Source: Lactuca virosa | Taxonomy: Eukaryota; Streptophyta; Magnoliopsida; Asterales; Asteraceae | Assembly: GCA_928212115.1 (NCBI GenBank) | Contig: CAKMRJ010005745.1 | Location: forward strand, 102,578,769 to 102,642,768 | DNA length: 64,000 nucleotides | Reading direction: 5' to 3' | Shown here: positions 12,054 through 23,909 of the stretch, piece after piece | Position numbering within the stretch: the stretch's first letter is position 1 | Layout: each line of letters begins with the position of its first letter | Notes under the pieces: generated by a model | Seen by the model: the letters and a program-made list of their open reading frames with translations, nothing else | What the model was told of the DNA's origin: nothing | Databases searched by the model: none | Program-made: the position numbers and the translations under genes

Positions 12054-12066
12054 TGGTATCAGAGCC
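12054..12066 (+). other. E2 primer-binding site (tRNA-iMet)
   Basis: TGGTATCAGAGCC lies three bases after the 5' LTR, complementary to the initiator tRNA-Met 3' end. Confidence 0.9.
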
Positions 12067-12540
12067 TTGGTTTAAGGGATTCGGGTACACTCTCGGGTAT
12101 GTCTGAACTCAAACTGAGGACTTGGTATGAGAATTTTCAAAAGAAAATCATTTTTATAAAAAGAACTTAATAAAAAGGGAAAAGAACTTTGAAAAAGGGA
12201 AAAGGGTGTGGTGCATGCAATCAGCCGAGCTCAAGTAAGTACCCCAAAGTACCCATACAAGTTTGTTGTATTATGTTATGATGTGCTTATGAGATTTGCA
12301 TGCTAGATTAGGACTAAGGATCTAGGAAGGATGCGTTATGTGCCTGTTATATGTGTATGAGCTTTATGAATTGCCTGCTAGTACAGATTTCTGTGTTAGG
12401 AATAGAACAGTTTGATTGGGTTATGTGGTTAGTTTTTTTCCCATTCTCTGAATGTTGATTCCTTTGTGCTTTGTGGAACTCTTAGTAATGTGAGCTAGTT
12501 GTTAAGTGAATATGCTAAGTTACATGTGGCACAGGCTGGA

Positions 12541-12634
12541 TAATCTCAGAGTGATAGATTTGACCCTATTGCGCAGCTCTTGTATGAGTCCAACCGTTCT
12601 AGGGGTGAGTCTTTTACTCGAAGGATTATCTGAT
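12541..12634 (+). repeat. Internal direct repeat of E2, copy 1
   Basis: This segment is repeated imperfectly at 18804-18899. Both start TAATCTCA, share TTGACCCT-TTGCGCAGCTCT and end CTCGAAGGATTATCTGATC. They lie near opposite ends of the internal region. Function unknown. Confidence 0.75.
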
Positions 12635-13842
12635 CTCTGTTGCATGTGGTTATATTCATGAGGTAGCTAGTTGACATTAATGGGAGGGCCTTCAGCAGCT
12701 GAGGACGGAGTGAGTTGGAGGGTACCCTAGGGCAAGCCTAGGATGAGACTAGTGCTGGGAGCAGTGGTAGTAATAGTGAAAGGAACCTGGTGGAGTCAAA
12801 GCAATTCTTGAGGAAAGTACGGATAGATGTGGAAGGTAGTATGGGCCCGTACTACTGAAAGCAGATGATCCGTACTCTAATCAAGAAGGGCCGAGATGAG
12901 ACCAGGGAACTGGTAGTGCGTGTGTGATCCCTCGATAGTGTTAAGTAATTTGATGGTGGGTATGATGTGTTGCGGCATGGCGATGTTTCAAGATTGACCG
13001 GTTGGCGGTTCGGGCGCTGGTAAGGGATCAGGCTCGGGTACAGGAGTCAGTCAGCTCGAGGATCAGAGGAGAGAGAGTTTGTAACAGCTGAGGTTTTACG
13101 CAGTATACTGCACCAGACTCCTTGATCATCGGTGCAGTTAAAGAGGGCACATTGCAGGTTTTGGATGAGAGGCTGGGAGCCTTCCGCGTTGAGATGGTGG
13201 CCATAATGGGGGCGCAAGACTAGAGCCTGTAAGTGGAGGATAGCTTGGAGCACATTGGTGAGTGAAGGGCTAAACCAGGTGCAGACTTTGGAGGGTCCCG
13301 GTAAGAGACCCAAGGATGTAGATCAGTTCTTGAGCAGCCAGCAATGATGGATTCAGTATATCACTTGCGGGAAGATGCACGACGGGGTTTTCATTGCAAG
13401 GGTTCGAGTAAGTGTATCTCGGAGTCATATTTTCTTTCTGGGGGTGGATTGTAATTTTCAAGTAATGTCATATGCCAATTGCATACCGGTAAATCATTAG
13501 TGGTTGGTAAAGGTTATTCTCCTTTTCGGGATGGAAGTGTTTAGTATCATCTTGGTTTTGGTCGAGATCAGTCAAAGGTAGCATGCGAAAGGTCTGCGGT
13601 GAGGGTTCTACAGGACGATTTTTCCAGCATCGTCAGGATTCGTTGAGTTCAGTTCTTGAGTTGGGACTAGTTGGATGCACCAAGGGAAGTGGCTCGTTGC
13701 TGAGGTATGGGTTGGAATGTCTGACTTTTGGTCTTCAAAGTTTGAGTATGGTAGCATTTCAAGCAAGCAGGAGCGATCGGTTCCACGGGAACTTGGGAAG
13801 TGTTCCGCTAGTCTTCAGGAGAGGTACTGTGATAGTAAAAGT

Positions 13843-14593
13843 TGATGGGTTTTGAGCACTCTAACACTCCTAAGTGTACATGCAACCCTAAATACCTTGG
13901 ATCTATGTTTTCTCTATTATACATGCAATTATGAACTTTCCAAGGTATTACCCTATATAGCATACAATACTTGATACTTGGGTAATCAAATGGATAAAAT
14001 ACATACCTTTGTTTGATGTAGCTTGTCTCCATGAAGCTTGAGTGCCTAGTGCCCCAAGTGTGACACCTCAAATGGTTCACACAACACCAAATGCACATGG
14101 AATGACTTGAGAGAAATGGAACACTCCTTGAAATCGTCTAGCCCTCATATTCACACATTAGTGCACGATTTCTTGAGCCATGGGATTCTTTTATATGGTG
14201 GCTATTAGGGTTACACCATGTAACTCATAACTTTACCCATTCCTTATGCTCCATGGATTTTAACCTCCATGGAGTATCCATGGGTCACCCCATGGACTTA
14301 GTCCAACATAAGGAATCTTGGATCACAAGCCCACATATATAAGAATGAATGATTTACACAATCAACCCATATATTTAATTAGTCTCCTTTTGATCACTTA
14401 ATTAATTTTTGATCAATACTAATTAAATAACCTTATTAATATATTAGAACTTATAATATATTAACCAACCTTAAGTGTTATTTCTCTCATTATAGTCTAT
14501 CCAAATGCATGATGCCATGCAACCCAAATGGACCATGCCGGGTCGGGTCAAGTCTTACCAATTATAGTTATGGACTTAGACATTAATCCAACA
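13843..14593 (-). repeat. Solo LTR of a copia element
   Basis: It begins TGATGGG and ends CCAACA and is flanked by AAAGT (13838-13842, 14594-14598). The ends match those of copia element E5 (38094-46051). On the minus strand it starts TGTTGGATTAATG. No internal region remains, so it is a solo LTR from recombination after insertion into E2. Confidence 0.88.
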
Positions 14594-15064
14594 AAAGTTA
14601 GTTGTGGTATGCTTGCAAAGGTAAGCGTTGGTTTTCAACAGTTTGATCATTGGATGGTAGGAAGGATTGGGAATCCTCTCCAAGTAGTAAGTTGTAAGGA
14701 GCTAGTTGAATCGAAGTGGGGGAGAACTTTCTGAGTAGTCAGGAGCAGGAGTAAGTACAAAACTGGGATGAGTGCGCAACCTTGTTGAGAAGGAAAGCAG
14801 TCCAAGTGGCTAATTGGATTGAGGAGTACGTGAGCTGGGAGTTTGGGAAACTTCCAAACGTTGAGTTCGCATATTCATGTTAGCTGATGATTGGTTGGGG
14901 AAACCAGGTCGGAGGATCGCCAGTAGGACTCGAGTGAGTCAGGATGTAGATTATGTGGACGTCCGGCATGGGATGCCTTCGGATTAGCAGCCAGGAGTAT
15001 AGTCAGCTTGGAGAGTGTGGTGAGACTGTGGGATAGTCGCAACATTCGTTAGTAGCCAGTTAGA

Positions 15065-15390
15065 GGAGTGTGGGCGAGGGCACGTATCTCCTAGTTAGCG
15101 GAGTTGGGTGAGGCCCGTATCTCCTAGATAGCAAGGTAGGGATCGAGAAAAGGATAGTTCGTTGAGATTCAGTATGGAGTTAGCCTGCATAGCCTTAGAG
15201 AGGTGAGACCTTGGCAGAGGCCGCTCCAAGATATAGTTAGGGTGAGACCCGTGGGCGAGGCCCGTATGTTGGAAGCAGTGCAATTGAGACCTAGGGGCAG
15301 GATTGTTCAGTAGTATGGTATGGGTGAGACCCGTGGGCGACGCCCGTGCGACAGTAGTTAGACAGGTGGGACCTGGTTGAGACCGTAGGG
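15065..15390 (+). repeat. LTR-like GGGCGAGGCCCG units inside E2
   Basis: Several copies of GTGGGCGAGGCCCGTAT-like and GGTGAGACC-like units occur here. The same unit type is found in the E2 LTRs at 11340-11760 and 33070-33490. The internal region thus shares low-complexity material with the LTR. Confidence 0.6.
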
Positions 15391-17360
15391 CCAAGTTAGG
15401 GGATCGGGGATCCCAGGACTTATAGAGCCAGAGTGGCAAGGTAGATAGAACAGTTTTAGATAGTGTGACAACCGTCAAATTCTGGTTTAGTCAAAGTCAA
15501 ATAAAGTCAACAAGTCAAACCGGTCAACTTAGCCAACCCTTGTATATTAGGGTTTACATTGTGTTTACTATTGCTCAACTGCCTACTTGCGTACAAAGTA
15601 TCACTTGGAAGTTTCATGCGTTCAGAAATTCTAAACCCTAATGAGGGTAAGTGATGTAACAACACGATAGAACACTATTGCATACCCTTCGGGGGTGTGT
15701 AACACTCTTACCAAGGCTTAACGAGGTTTACAAACCTTGCGTTGCAAAGCTTAACATTCACAAAAGCCACAAACGAAGTATCTCTTAATCTCTCACAAAT
15801 CTATCCCAAATATCTCTCAAAAACTTCTTTCAACTTTTCATAATCAATTGGGGCATTTCGACCCTTAACTTAGTCAAAAACCGCTCAAAACGGGAAGTTT
15901 ATGCGAAAAACAGCCAATTAGAACCGAAACCCTAAGAACCGAAATATATAACCGAACCTTCTACATCAACCGAACCCGAAGGTCCCTTTCGGACCAAAAG
16001 TGCATAGGACCGAAGGTCCCCTTCGGGCCGAAGTCTCCTTCGCTTTGTCTTCAGATTCGGGTTCGCTCCATTCGAAGTTCGGGTTCGCTTATTCCTGGCT
16101 TCGGGTCCGAAGTACTGTTTCGGGTGTGGTGCTTCGGGAGCAAAACCTGGTTTCGGGTCCCCTTCAGATTTCGCCTCTACTTCGATACCTTCGGCCCATT
16201 TCGGGTCCTTACCCATTTTTCCCGGTTTTCGACCCCGATCTCGTTTTAAGCCCGTTTTTGATGATTTTCGTGCGGGATTTTCGTATAAATCCATATTTTA
16301 TCATTTTTAACCTTCCAAGATCATCAAATAGGCATATCCTAAGGATTTTTATAATAAAATCCCCATTTCTCTTAAGAACGAACTCAAGGTACAAAAGGTG
16401 TTCTTTGACTTTTCTCATAAAGTTATGACACCATCAGTTTACTATTCATGCTTTATGTCACTATTCACATCAACATTGTCTACTCTTTGTGCCTTTAATC
16501 TTCCTCAACAAGTTTCATTAATCCCCACACACTCCAAGAATCAATACCCTTCACATCTCCTAAATCCTTTCACTTCCTTAATAAGCTAACAACACTTTTC
16601 TCTCTCATTCTCTCTCCAAGAATTCGAGATTCTCCAGGGATTTTTGAGCTTTTCCTTCTCTTTTGATCTTCAAATCTTCAAGTGTTCTTGACTTGGAAAC
16701 TTATTTTCTTCATCATCCACCCCAAGAAATCACTCAAGGTGAGTTCATAACCCTACATTTTCATGTTTTCTTCAAGTTTTAGGGGGGGGGGATACAAGTT
16801 AAAACATCATAATATAACTTAAACTCAAACTCCAGCTTTCATCAAGAAAGTTTAGTTCCATTCACGGACTGTTTTGAACATCTTAAACTTTTTAGTTTTC
16901 AAAACTGTACAAGGTGCATTTATTTCAGATTTCTATCTTTAAAATGACTACTTGCACAAGTTCATACGATTTTTCTTCAATTTATGACGATTTTTACAAA
17001 ACAGTCTATCATTTCAGAAACCACTTCGGACCAGTCTATGAAGTTGGACATTTTCAAACAAGTTAAAGGTCACTAAAAATCATGATAAAAATTATGAATA
17101 AACTAGACAATTTTTCTAAACTCTCAGAGTTTACGGATCTAAATTTTGACCTCTGATGATTTTTCTATAATTTTTCCAATAACAGGAACAGAAAAGTTAA
17201 AAACTAGAAAATAGTTAACGATTCCATTTACACCTTGTAACTTGCTGAGCAAGGTGTATAGTATTATTTGAATACATGTTGCTAATATTACATATTATTT
17301 ACCTTAGTAGAAAAGTATGAATCATATACAAAGGGTTACTACCACTACCAATAATTATAA

Positions 17361-17482
17361 TAAACTATAATAGGTATAGTTAAGTCGATTGTACGCCACA
17401 AACAAATATGCTAAACTATAATAGGTATAGTTAGGCTGCATATACATTACAAACATTATGATAAACTATAATATGTATAGTT
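17361..17482. repeat. Three near-palindromic AAACTATAATAGGTATAGTT units
   Basis: Units at about 17361, 17410 and 17461 are separated by about 50 bases. Each is an imperfect inverted repeat and could form a small hairpin. They lie inside the solo LTR just before the next tandem array. Confidence 0.7.
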
Positions 17483-17534
17483 TATGTTTCATTTATATTA
17501 CGAACTCATTACAAAAGGTTTTCATTTCGTAAAA

Positions 17535-17812
17535 ACGGGGTACAAATGCAAAGTAACGGGTTTTTACTAAACGGGGTACGAATACAAAGTACCGGGTTTA
17601 CACAAAAATGGGTACACCACAAAGTACCGGGTTTTCACTAAACGGGGTACGAATACAAAGTACATGGTTTACACAAAAAGTGTTACAAATACAAAGTACC
17701 GGGTTTTCACTAAACAGGGTACGAATACAAAGTACCGGGTTTACACAAAAAGTGGTACAAATGCAAATCATTGGGTTTTACTAAATGGGGTACAAATACA
17801 AAGTACTAGGTT
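17535..17812. repeat. Tandem array of GGGTACGAATACAAAGTACC units
   Basis: About eight to nine degenerate units of roughly 30-40 bp are visible. They alternate TTTTCACTAAAC and TTTACACAAAAA spacers. It is a minisatellite inside the solo LTR. Confidence 0.8.
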
Positions 17813-18803
17813 ATACTACATGTTTTATTATAAACTAGAATTATATTACATTATTATATAGTGGAATAATATTTACACAAAATGGTTTTATGGTATTAAA
17901 ACTACATTTCATCAAGAATTGTTAGTTTTCAGCTATAATTGCTAAATTTATATGTTAGAGTTATATAAGAATGTAGTTGCGATCGACTTAGAATTGGTAG
18001 GGCCGCCTTATTTCCTGTTCCCTGTTTGGTTGTGGGCCTAAGGTAGACCCATTATATTCGACGGTTTATTTAATTTTAATTTTATATAACTTATAAACAC
18101 TGGGAGATTATAGAAGGAATCTATGGGTCTTTCTAGGGTACATTATTTTTTAACATAGGAGCTTTCATTTCACATTTTATAAAGAAAATATTGGATTTTC
18201 TGGAATCACACTATATCACTTTCACAAGGAAAACGACATCTTTCTCAAATAAAACTCTTATGAACTCACCAACTTAATTGTTGACACTTTTCGAAACTAC
18301 TTGTATTCTCAGGAAATCAGTGAACAGGTAACCAACTGCTTTTGAGGACGGGATGCTAAGGCGTTAAGTTCAAAACTCATTTTGTCATCATAATGTAATT
18401 TATTTGGAAACATGTAATTCGTGAAACAATGTAACCTTTTAAATTATATTTATGATGGTTGTGTTTGCTTTCTTCACTATTGTATTCGTTGTTATGATAC
18501 TACTCACGAAGTCATCCACCCCCAAACGTTTCCGCCGTTCAGGTTTGGGGGTGTGACAAATAGCTGAAGTTTCCTTCGGGGGTCGCTGGGAGCGACTGAT
18601 CGATTGAGATTGGGTTCAGTAACCGGTGGGAGTCCGGTAACCCGGTTGACGGCAGATTAGTTGGGATGAGAGTGGTCTCGGTTCATTCGGAAGGCGGATA
18701 AGAGGCAGCAAAATCTTCAGTCAGGGGTAGTAATGATAAGAGAAGTTTGGCGTGGAGCAGCTAGTAGACCGGGGAGTGCTACGCCTCTCACAGCAGGGTT
18801 AAA

Positions 18804-18899
18804 TAATCTCATAGGGAAAGGTTTGACCCTGTTGCGCAGCTCTCGTATGAGTCTAACCGTTGCAGGGATGAATCTTTTACTCGAAGGATTATCTGATCC
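18804..18899 (+). repeat. Internal direct repeat of E2, copy 2
   Basis: Partner of 12541-12634, with several substitutions. The pair shows old duplication within the internal region. Confidence 0.75.
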
Positions 18900-19359
18900 A
18901 CTCACCGGGGTGGGTTTCAGCACCAGGATTTAGTAAGAGGAAGCATTCAGTGGGTATTAGTGAAGTAACCAGCACTGAGAGTGGCTGGAGGTGTAGTTAC
19001 AGTGAAGGGTATATCATTTACAGAGAGAGGATGTTGTTGTTTATGGAAAGTTGCCTTGGGAAGGCTAGTGAACGCGCAAGGAAAAGGGGTGAACCCTAGG
19101 ATGTCCAACATAAGTACTCGGGGAGTACCGGAAGGATTGTCGGTTGGGTAAAAGCCATGTTCTCAAGATTGTTGGCGATTAGAGTATTCTTGGGGTTCTT
19201 ATCTTCAAGGATTAGTTTGTGGAGAGACCGGATGGAAGACCAATAGTAGTGGTCCTTCGGGGATCGGACCCAGCAGGTGATGTATGCAACGGGCAGGAAT
19301 ATGGTAAGCAGGTTGCAGGATAGTTGGTCGTAGCGGACTTCGAGGACGAAGTCTAGTTT

Positions 19360-19373
19360 AAGTGGAGGAGAGT
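19360..19373 (+). other. E2 polypurine tract
   Basis: AAGTGGAGGAGAGT lies immediately before the 3' LTR start at 19374. Confidence 0.8.
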
Positions 19374-20816
19374 TGTAACGCCCCTGTTCTGAGAGTAATT
19401 GTTTATGGATTTCAGAGGCCGAGGCTAGGGGCGTTTCGGTCTTTTATAGGTCTTGAAGCTTTTATTTGAGTAGTTTTGGGCCAAGGTGTATCGCTAGAAG
19501 CGTAGGGCTTCTCGTCACCTTTTCATGGATATAAAGTTCGTCGGAAACAGACTTAGAATGAAGGACTTATAACACTTTGAAGTTATTGGCATAAATGGTC
19601 CCTAATGGAAATGTTTGGCAAGTAAGCTCTATGCATGCAAGGGATGCATGCACGTGTTTGGTTGGGTACGCCCAGCGTATGAAAGGAAGTGGACGCGGGA
19701 GCTTTTTGGCGTACGCCCAGTGTCCAGAAACCCTAATTTTAGGGCCAACCACTATATAAGGAACATAATGGCTCAAACCCTAGCCTCCTTATCAGCCTCC
19801 CAAACCTCAGAGAAACCCTAGAACGCCTCATCTCTTCATCCTTGGGTGATTTTTTACATCAAGAAGCTCATTTTGGTGGTGTAAGCTTGGAAGAGGAAAA
19901 GAAGAAGTTGGCAAAGAAGAACTTGGGAAGTTGGAGCTCATAGATCTGGGATAACATCATCATTTGGGACTCTTTGGAGGTATAAAGTTCATAACTTTAT
20001 CTATGAATGCTTAGATCTAGTGTAGTTGGGTTTTGGAGTCATTTTGGTCCCAAGAATGGACCTTTATGATGGAATCTCGTTTTTGAGCCTAGGGTTGCCA
20101 CCCTCAGAGCTAAAAGGGATCCATAAGCAGTAAAGTCTCCACCTTTATGGTCTTAATGGATTCATGTAAGAGATAGGACCATTTTCATGGGAGTAATACC
20201 TCACTTTTGGGGTTTGAGCTTGTTTGGGCCAAGTAAAGTCACCAAGTCAGTGACTTTTATGGATTAAGACTTGGAAAAGGACCAAGATCTGTGATTGTAG
20301 CTTCTAAAGTGGAGTATTAAGCACTTATTGGGAAAAGGAATTATCAGGGGAGTTACGCTGAGCGTACGTAAAGGTACGCCCATCGTACTCACTATCTTGT
20401 CTGTACGCTTAGCGTACGTAGAGGTACGCCCCGCGTACTATGTCTGTTTGGGTTATGTGTTATTGGGCCACGGTTTGGGGGCATGTTTGGGTATTTGGGT
20501 TTTGATGAGCCATCAGGAGTCAGTTAATATGGGCCAAGAATATGTTTTGGGCTTAAGGTAAGGCCCATTAAAGGGATTGGGCCCAATGTAGCAAATTGGG
20601 CCACTAGTGGGCTTGGGAGGTTCACTTAGTGTTGGGCCTTTATTTTATTGGTCTGGGCTAAGTATTATTTTGGTATTGGTAGCTCGGGGAGCCGAAGGAG
20701 CAGCAGTTCGGGATTTGACAGATAGCACTCAGGAGGGTATCAGCAAGAGCTTCAGCAGTGCAAGGTAAGTCTCCTCACTGTGTGAATGGGTCTAAGGCCA
20801 CAATGCTGGCCCATGT
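19374..20816 (+). repeat. E2 3' LTR, left part
   Basis: It matches 9710-11190 and breaks off at CATGT (20812-20816), the duplicated target of E3. It lacks one 20-bp palindrome unit present in the 5' LTR. Confidence 0.92.
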
Positions 20817-23800
20817 TGTCACACCCCCGAAACCAGACGGAGGAAACGTCCGAGGGCTCGCGTGACTTAAATTGAATATCATCACAATGAATATACATGA
20901 ATCATAACATAAACATCACCATGCATCAATATATTACAACTGATATTGTTCACATACAATACATTGTTTTAAATATTACACATCCACAACCCTAAATTGT
21001 TTGAGAGTTTTCAAAACATAATATCCTAACATACTTGATATTACCCTTCAGCTTACCTGTTACCTGAGAATACAAGTTATTTTGAAAAACGTCAACATAT
21101 GAAATGTTGGTGAGTTCATAAGCAAGGTTGTGATAAAAATGATTTGTGTAGTTTGTAAAACCCAGAAAATCCGATATTTTCTTAAAGGCAATAGTTTATC
21201 AAAGTGTGAAGATCCATAAGTTGATGCATGAATGATTTCAAAACGTGTATATAAAAGGGAGTTTTGTATTATAGTTATAGAAATTACAAGCGAGTGGTGT
21301 TGATTTCCTCGAAAAACCCGATGTTTTCCGATAACGCGAAATATACTTGTTTACGAATTGCTACACCGCCACAACAAATGATTTTTGATTAGTCTTCCTT
21401 GATTACTCGGGTGGTGTCGGATATTATCAAATTTTTGTGAGTCGTTGTAACCATGCATGGTAATGACTGGTTATAACTACCAACTACGAACGACCCATAG
21501 AGGTGTCGTCCGTTATTACTCACTTAATCCAAACCACCTTGATTACTATTGATTAACGACTTGAATTTGTTTACTTTGATTACACATAAGCCTAGAAAAC
21601 GAGGAGAAGAGGAATACAAAGTCCTGCTACTTCCGTGAGTTATTTTAGGCTGTTGGGTATACGAAGGACACGATGGCCCATTTCGCATTTGATTACTTGG
21701 ACCTTACTAGCAATGCTAATGGGCCACTAAGGCCCAATGGCACTTAAAAGCCATTGAAGGTCCCTTTAATATGGAATTGGGTCATAGAAGGCCCAATAAC
21801 ATTGGTTACCATTATCCCTTGGGCCCAGCGGTCATGTTAATGGATCACAAAGGTCCAACTAGCATGATTGGAACTTTCAAGCCTAAAGTTTGAATGTTTA
21901 CTTGTTTTAGGTATTGCATAATTGTTGGAAGGTTTGATTGAACGATTGTTATTTTGGATCGGCACGAGACCGTTCGGTTGTTTATAATGATGTTTTTTAA
22001 AAATATAGGTATATTCTTCATTCTGTTTTCGTAAGTTGTAAATTGGTATTCTTTTGACTCAAATATCTTAAAATAAAATAATTGGTTCAAAATATTGGTT
22101 TGACCTTTTCAGCCCTTCTTTAATAAAAATAACAATTTTAGTCCTTTATACAAAAGAAAAGACATTTTAAACCCTTAGACCATTTTCTTGACACTTTTGA
22201 ATCATAGACTTGTTCAAATGATATTTTTAGCTCAAAACTTATTCTTTGGCAGTTTCAGACCTTCCAGCAAAGTGTTTTTCGGTTAAAGTCCAAACTTTTC
22301 GCAATTTTTACAACTTTGGCCCAAAATCCAAAAACTTTACATTTTTTATCCTTTTTGGAAAAGAAAAGCATTTTAACCCTTGAAATAGTTTTGTTTAACT
22401 TTTTATCCCCTGTTTTGAAGAATTTACCATTTCAGCCCTTTGAAAGTCATGATTTTCGCAACTTTGGGCTTAATGGGCCGAAAAGCCCAAAAATTAGCCC
22501 ATTAAGCTAATATTTACAAATTCAAGTCCTTTGAAGAGCATAATATTCATAAAAACATTTGTTTTAACTGATTTGACTCTTTTGACCCTTAAGAAAACCG
22601 TGAATGGCAATTTTTAACTCAACTTTTGTTTATTTGACAATTTAAGCCCAAAAATTAGTTTTATGTTACAATATGTTTATCATAATCTTGGAGGGTAATT
22701 TTCTTGACTTGTTTAGTGTAATATACCTTAGTTCTTGTTTGTTTTCTTACTCATGCCATAGATCTCGAGTTTTCTTCCCTTTTTGTTTACATATTCAACA
22801 CATAAGCACATAAAATCACACATACATGCATAAAATCATACATAGCATACACATACACATAGATCTACACATTTTACTTGTATTCTCCCCCATAAAACTT
22901 ATGAAAACCGAAAAGAGAGGGGTATGAACTCACCTTGAGTTTGTGGATTCGGTTTAGAAGAAAAATGGAAGAAGTTTGATGCAAATCTCGGCCTAACAAG
23001 CTTCTTGGTGGATCTTTGGCTTAGATGTGTTCTAAGATGCAAGATCACGAGTTTGAATAGATTTAGAAGAGATTTTTGATGAAATGAAGTAGCTAGATCA
23101 TGAATTTAAGCATCAACTTACCTTAGATGATGACTCTTAGGGAGAATCCTACTTGAAAGCTCCTAGATCTCGAAATTTTTGATAAAGAAGGAAGAGTGTT
23201 CTTTGAGAGTGTTTGAGTGAATTGTGTGTGTGTGTGTCTTTCCCTTTGTGGTTCTCGGCCGAAGAAGAAAAGAGAGAGGAGAAGAGAGTGTGAAGTGATG
23301 GATGCTTGGAAATATGGGAAGGGTGCATGGATACCCCATGTACAATTGTGAGGTGGCAAGTAAAAAGTCAACTCTTCCCCCCATTTGTGTAGTTGGGCCG
23401 AGAGAAGGGGAAGGAAGAAAAGAAATTGGGCTTTTTGTGCTTAAGTCCAAGATATGGGCCCAATTTACATCAAAGTATGAGTCTTATGGCCTTTTTAAGT
23501 TAATTAGATTTGTTATGGCCCCCTTAGGGTATTTTATTTCATTCTGGGCCCATTATGGCCCAAAATGTTAAAATAAATGAAAGTGGGTCCAATTAGAGTC
23601 CATATAGGAGTTCTAAGCCCAAAATAGTCAAATTGGAAGCTTATTGGTCCATTAGGCCCAAATAAGAAAATCCTAATCCAAAATGGACTTAAACCGGGAT
23701 TTCTAGGGTTTCCAATTCTTTGTTGACTATTTGCAGTGCTTGTATAAAGTGTTTGATGGAAGTTTGTTGTTATTGAATAAGCATCATACATGCTTTCACA

Positions 23801-23863
23801 TTTTTGGTTCACAAATGTTATCATTGTTGTTGTTACAAAGCATCAAAATTCCTAGTTGTGACA
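20817..23863 (-). repeat. E3 3' LTR (3047 bp)
   Basis: It begins TGTCACA and ends TGTGACA. It carries about 50 bp (near 22465-22515) missing from the 5' LTR, and a longer GT run at about 23226. Small frames inside it are not genes. Confidence 0.93.
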
Positions 23864-23876
23864 TCATCCCCCCGTT
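23864..23876 (-). other. E3 polypurine tract
   Basis: The minus strand reads AACGGGGGGATGA next to the 3' LTR. Confidence 0.8.
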
Positions 23877-23909
23877 AGAGGGAATTTCGTCCCGAAATTC
23901 TTTTGAAAG

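Larger units (their letters stand above)
15464..18558 (-). repeat. Solo gypsy LTR (3095 bp)
   Basis: It begins TGTGACA and ends TGTGACA on the plus strand; the minus strand starts TGTCACACCCCCAAACC, like the LTRs of E3. Flanks are GATAG (15459-15463) and AATAG (18559-18563), a target duplication with one mismatch. There is no internal region. It contains short GAAGGTCCC-type repeats at about 15975-16200 and the tandem arrays at 17361-17812. Confidence 0.85.
12067..19359 (+). other. E2 internal region without coding capacity
   Basis: After removing the two solo LTRs (13843-14593 and 15464-18558) the remainder has only short frames and no RT, integrase, protease or zinc-knuckle motif on either strand. 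The last bases before the PPT (about 19340-19360, TTCGAGGACGAAG) match the sequence usual just downstream of gypsy chromodomains. This suggests descent from a chromovirus with the coding centre lost or replaced. Confidence 0.7.

Noticed and set aside
15932..16428. Opposing frames of 120 and 142 codons
   Set aside because: They are in the solo LTR and reflect GAAGGTCCC/TTCGGG repeats, not a gene.
23163..23571. Frames in the E3 LTR, repeated at 32193-32571
   Set aside because: They are the same LTR sequence in two copies, with a GT run and no protein family signal.
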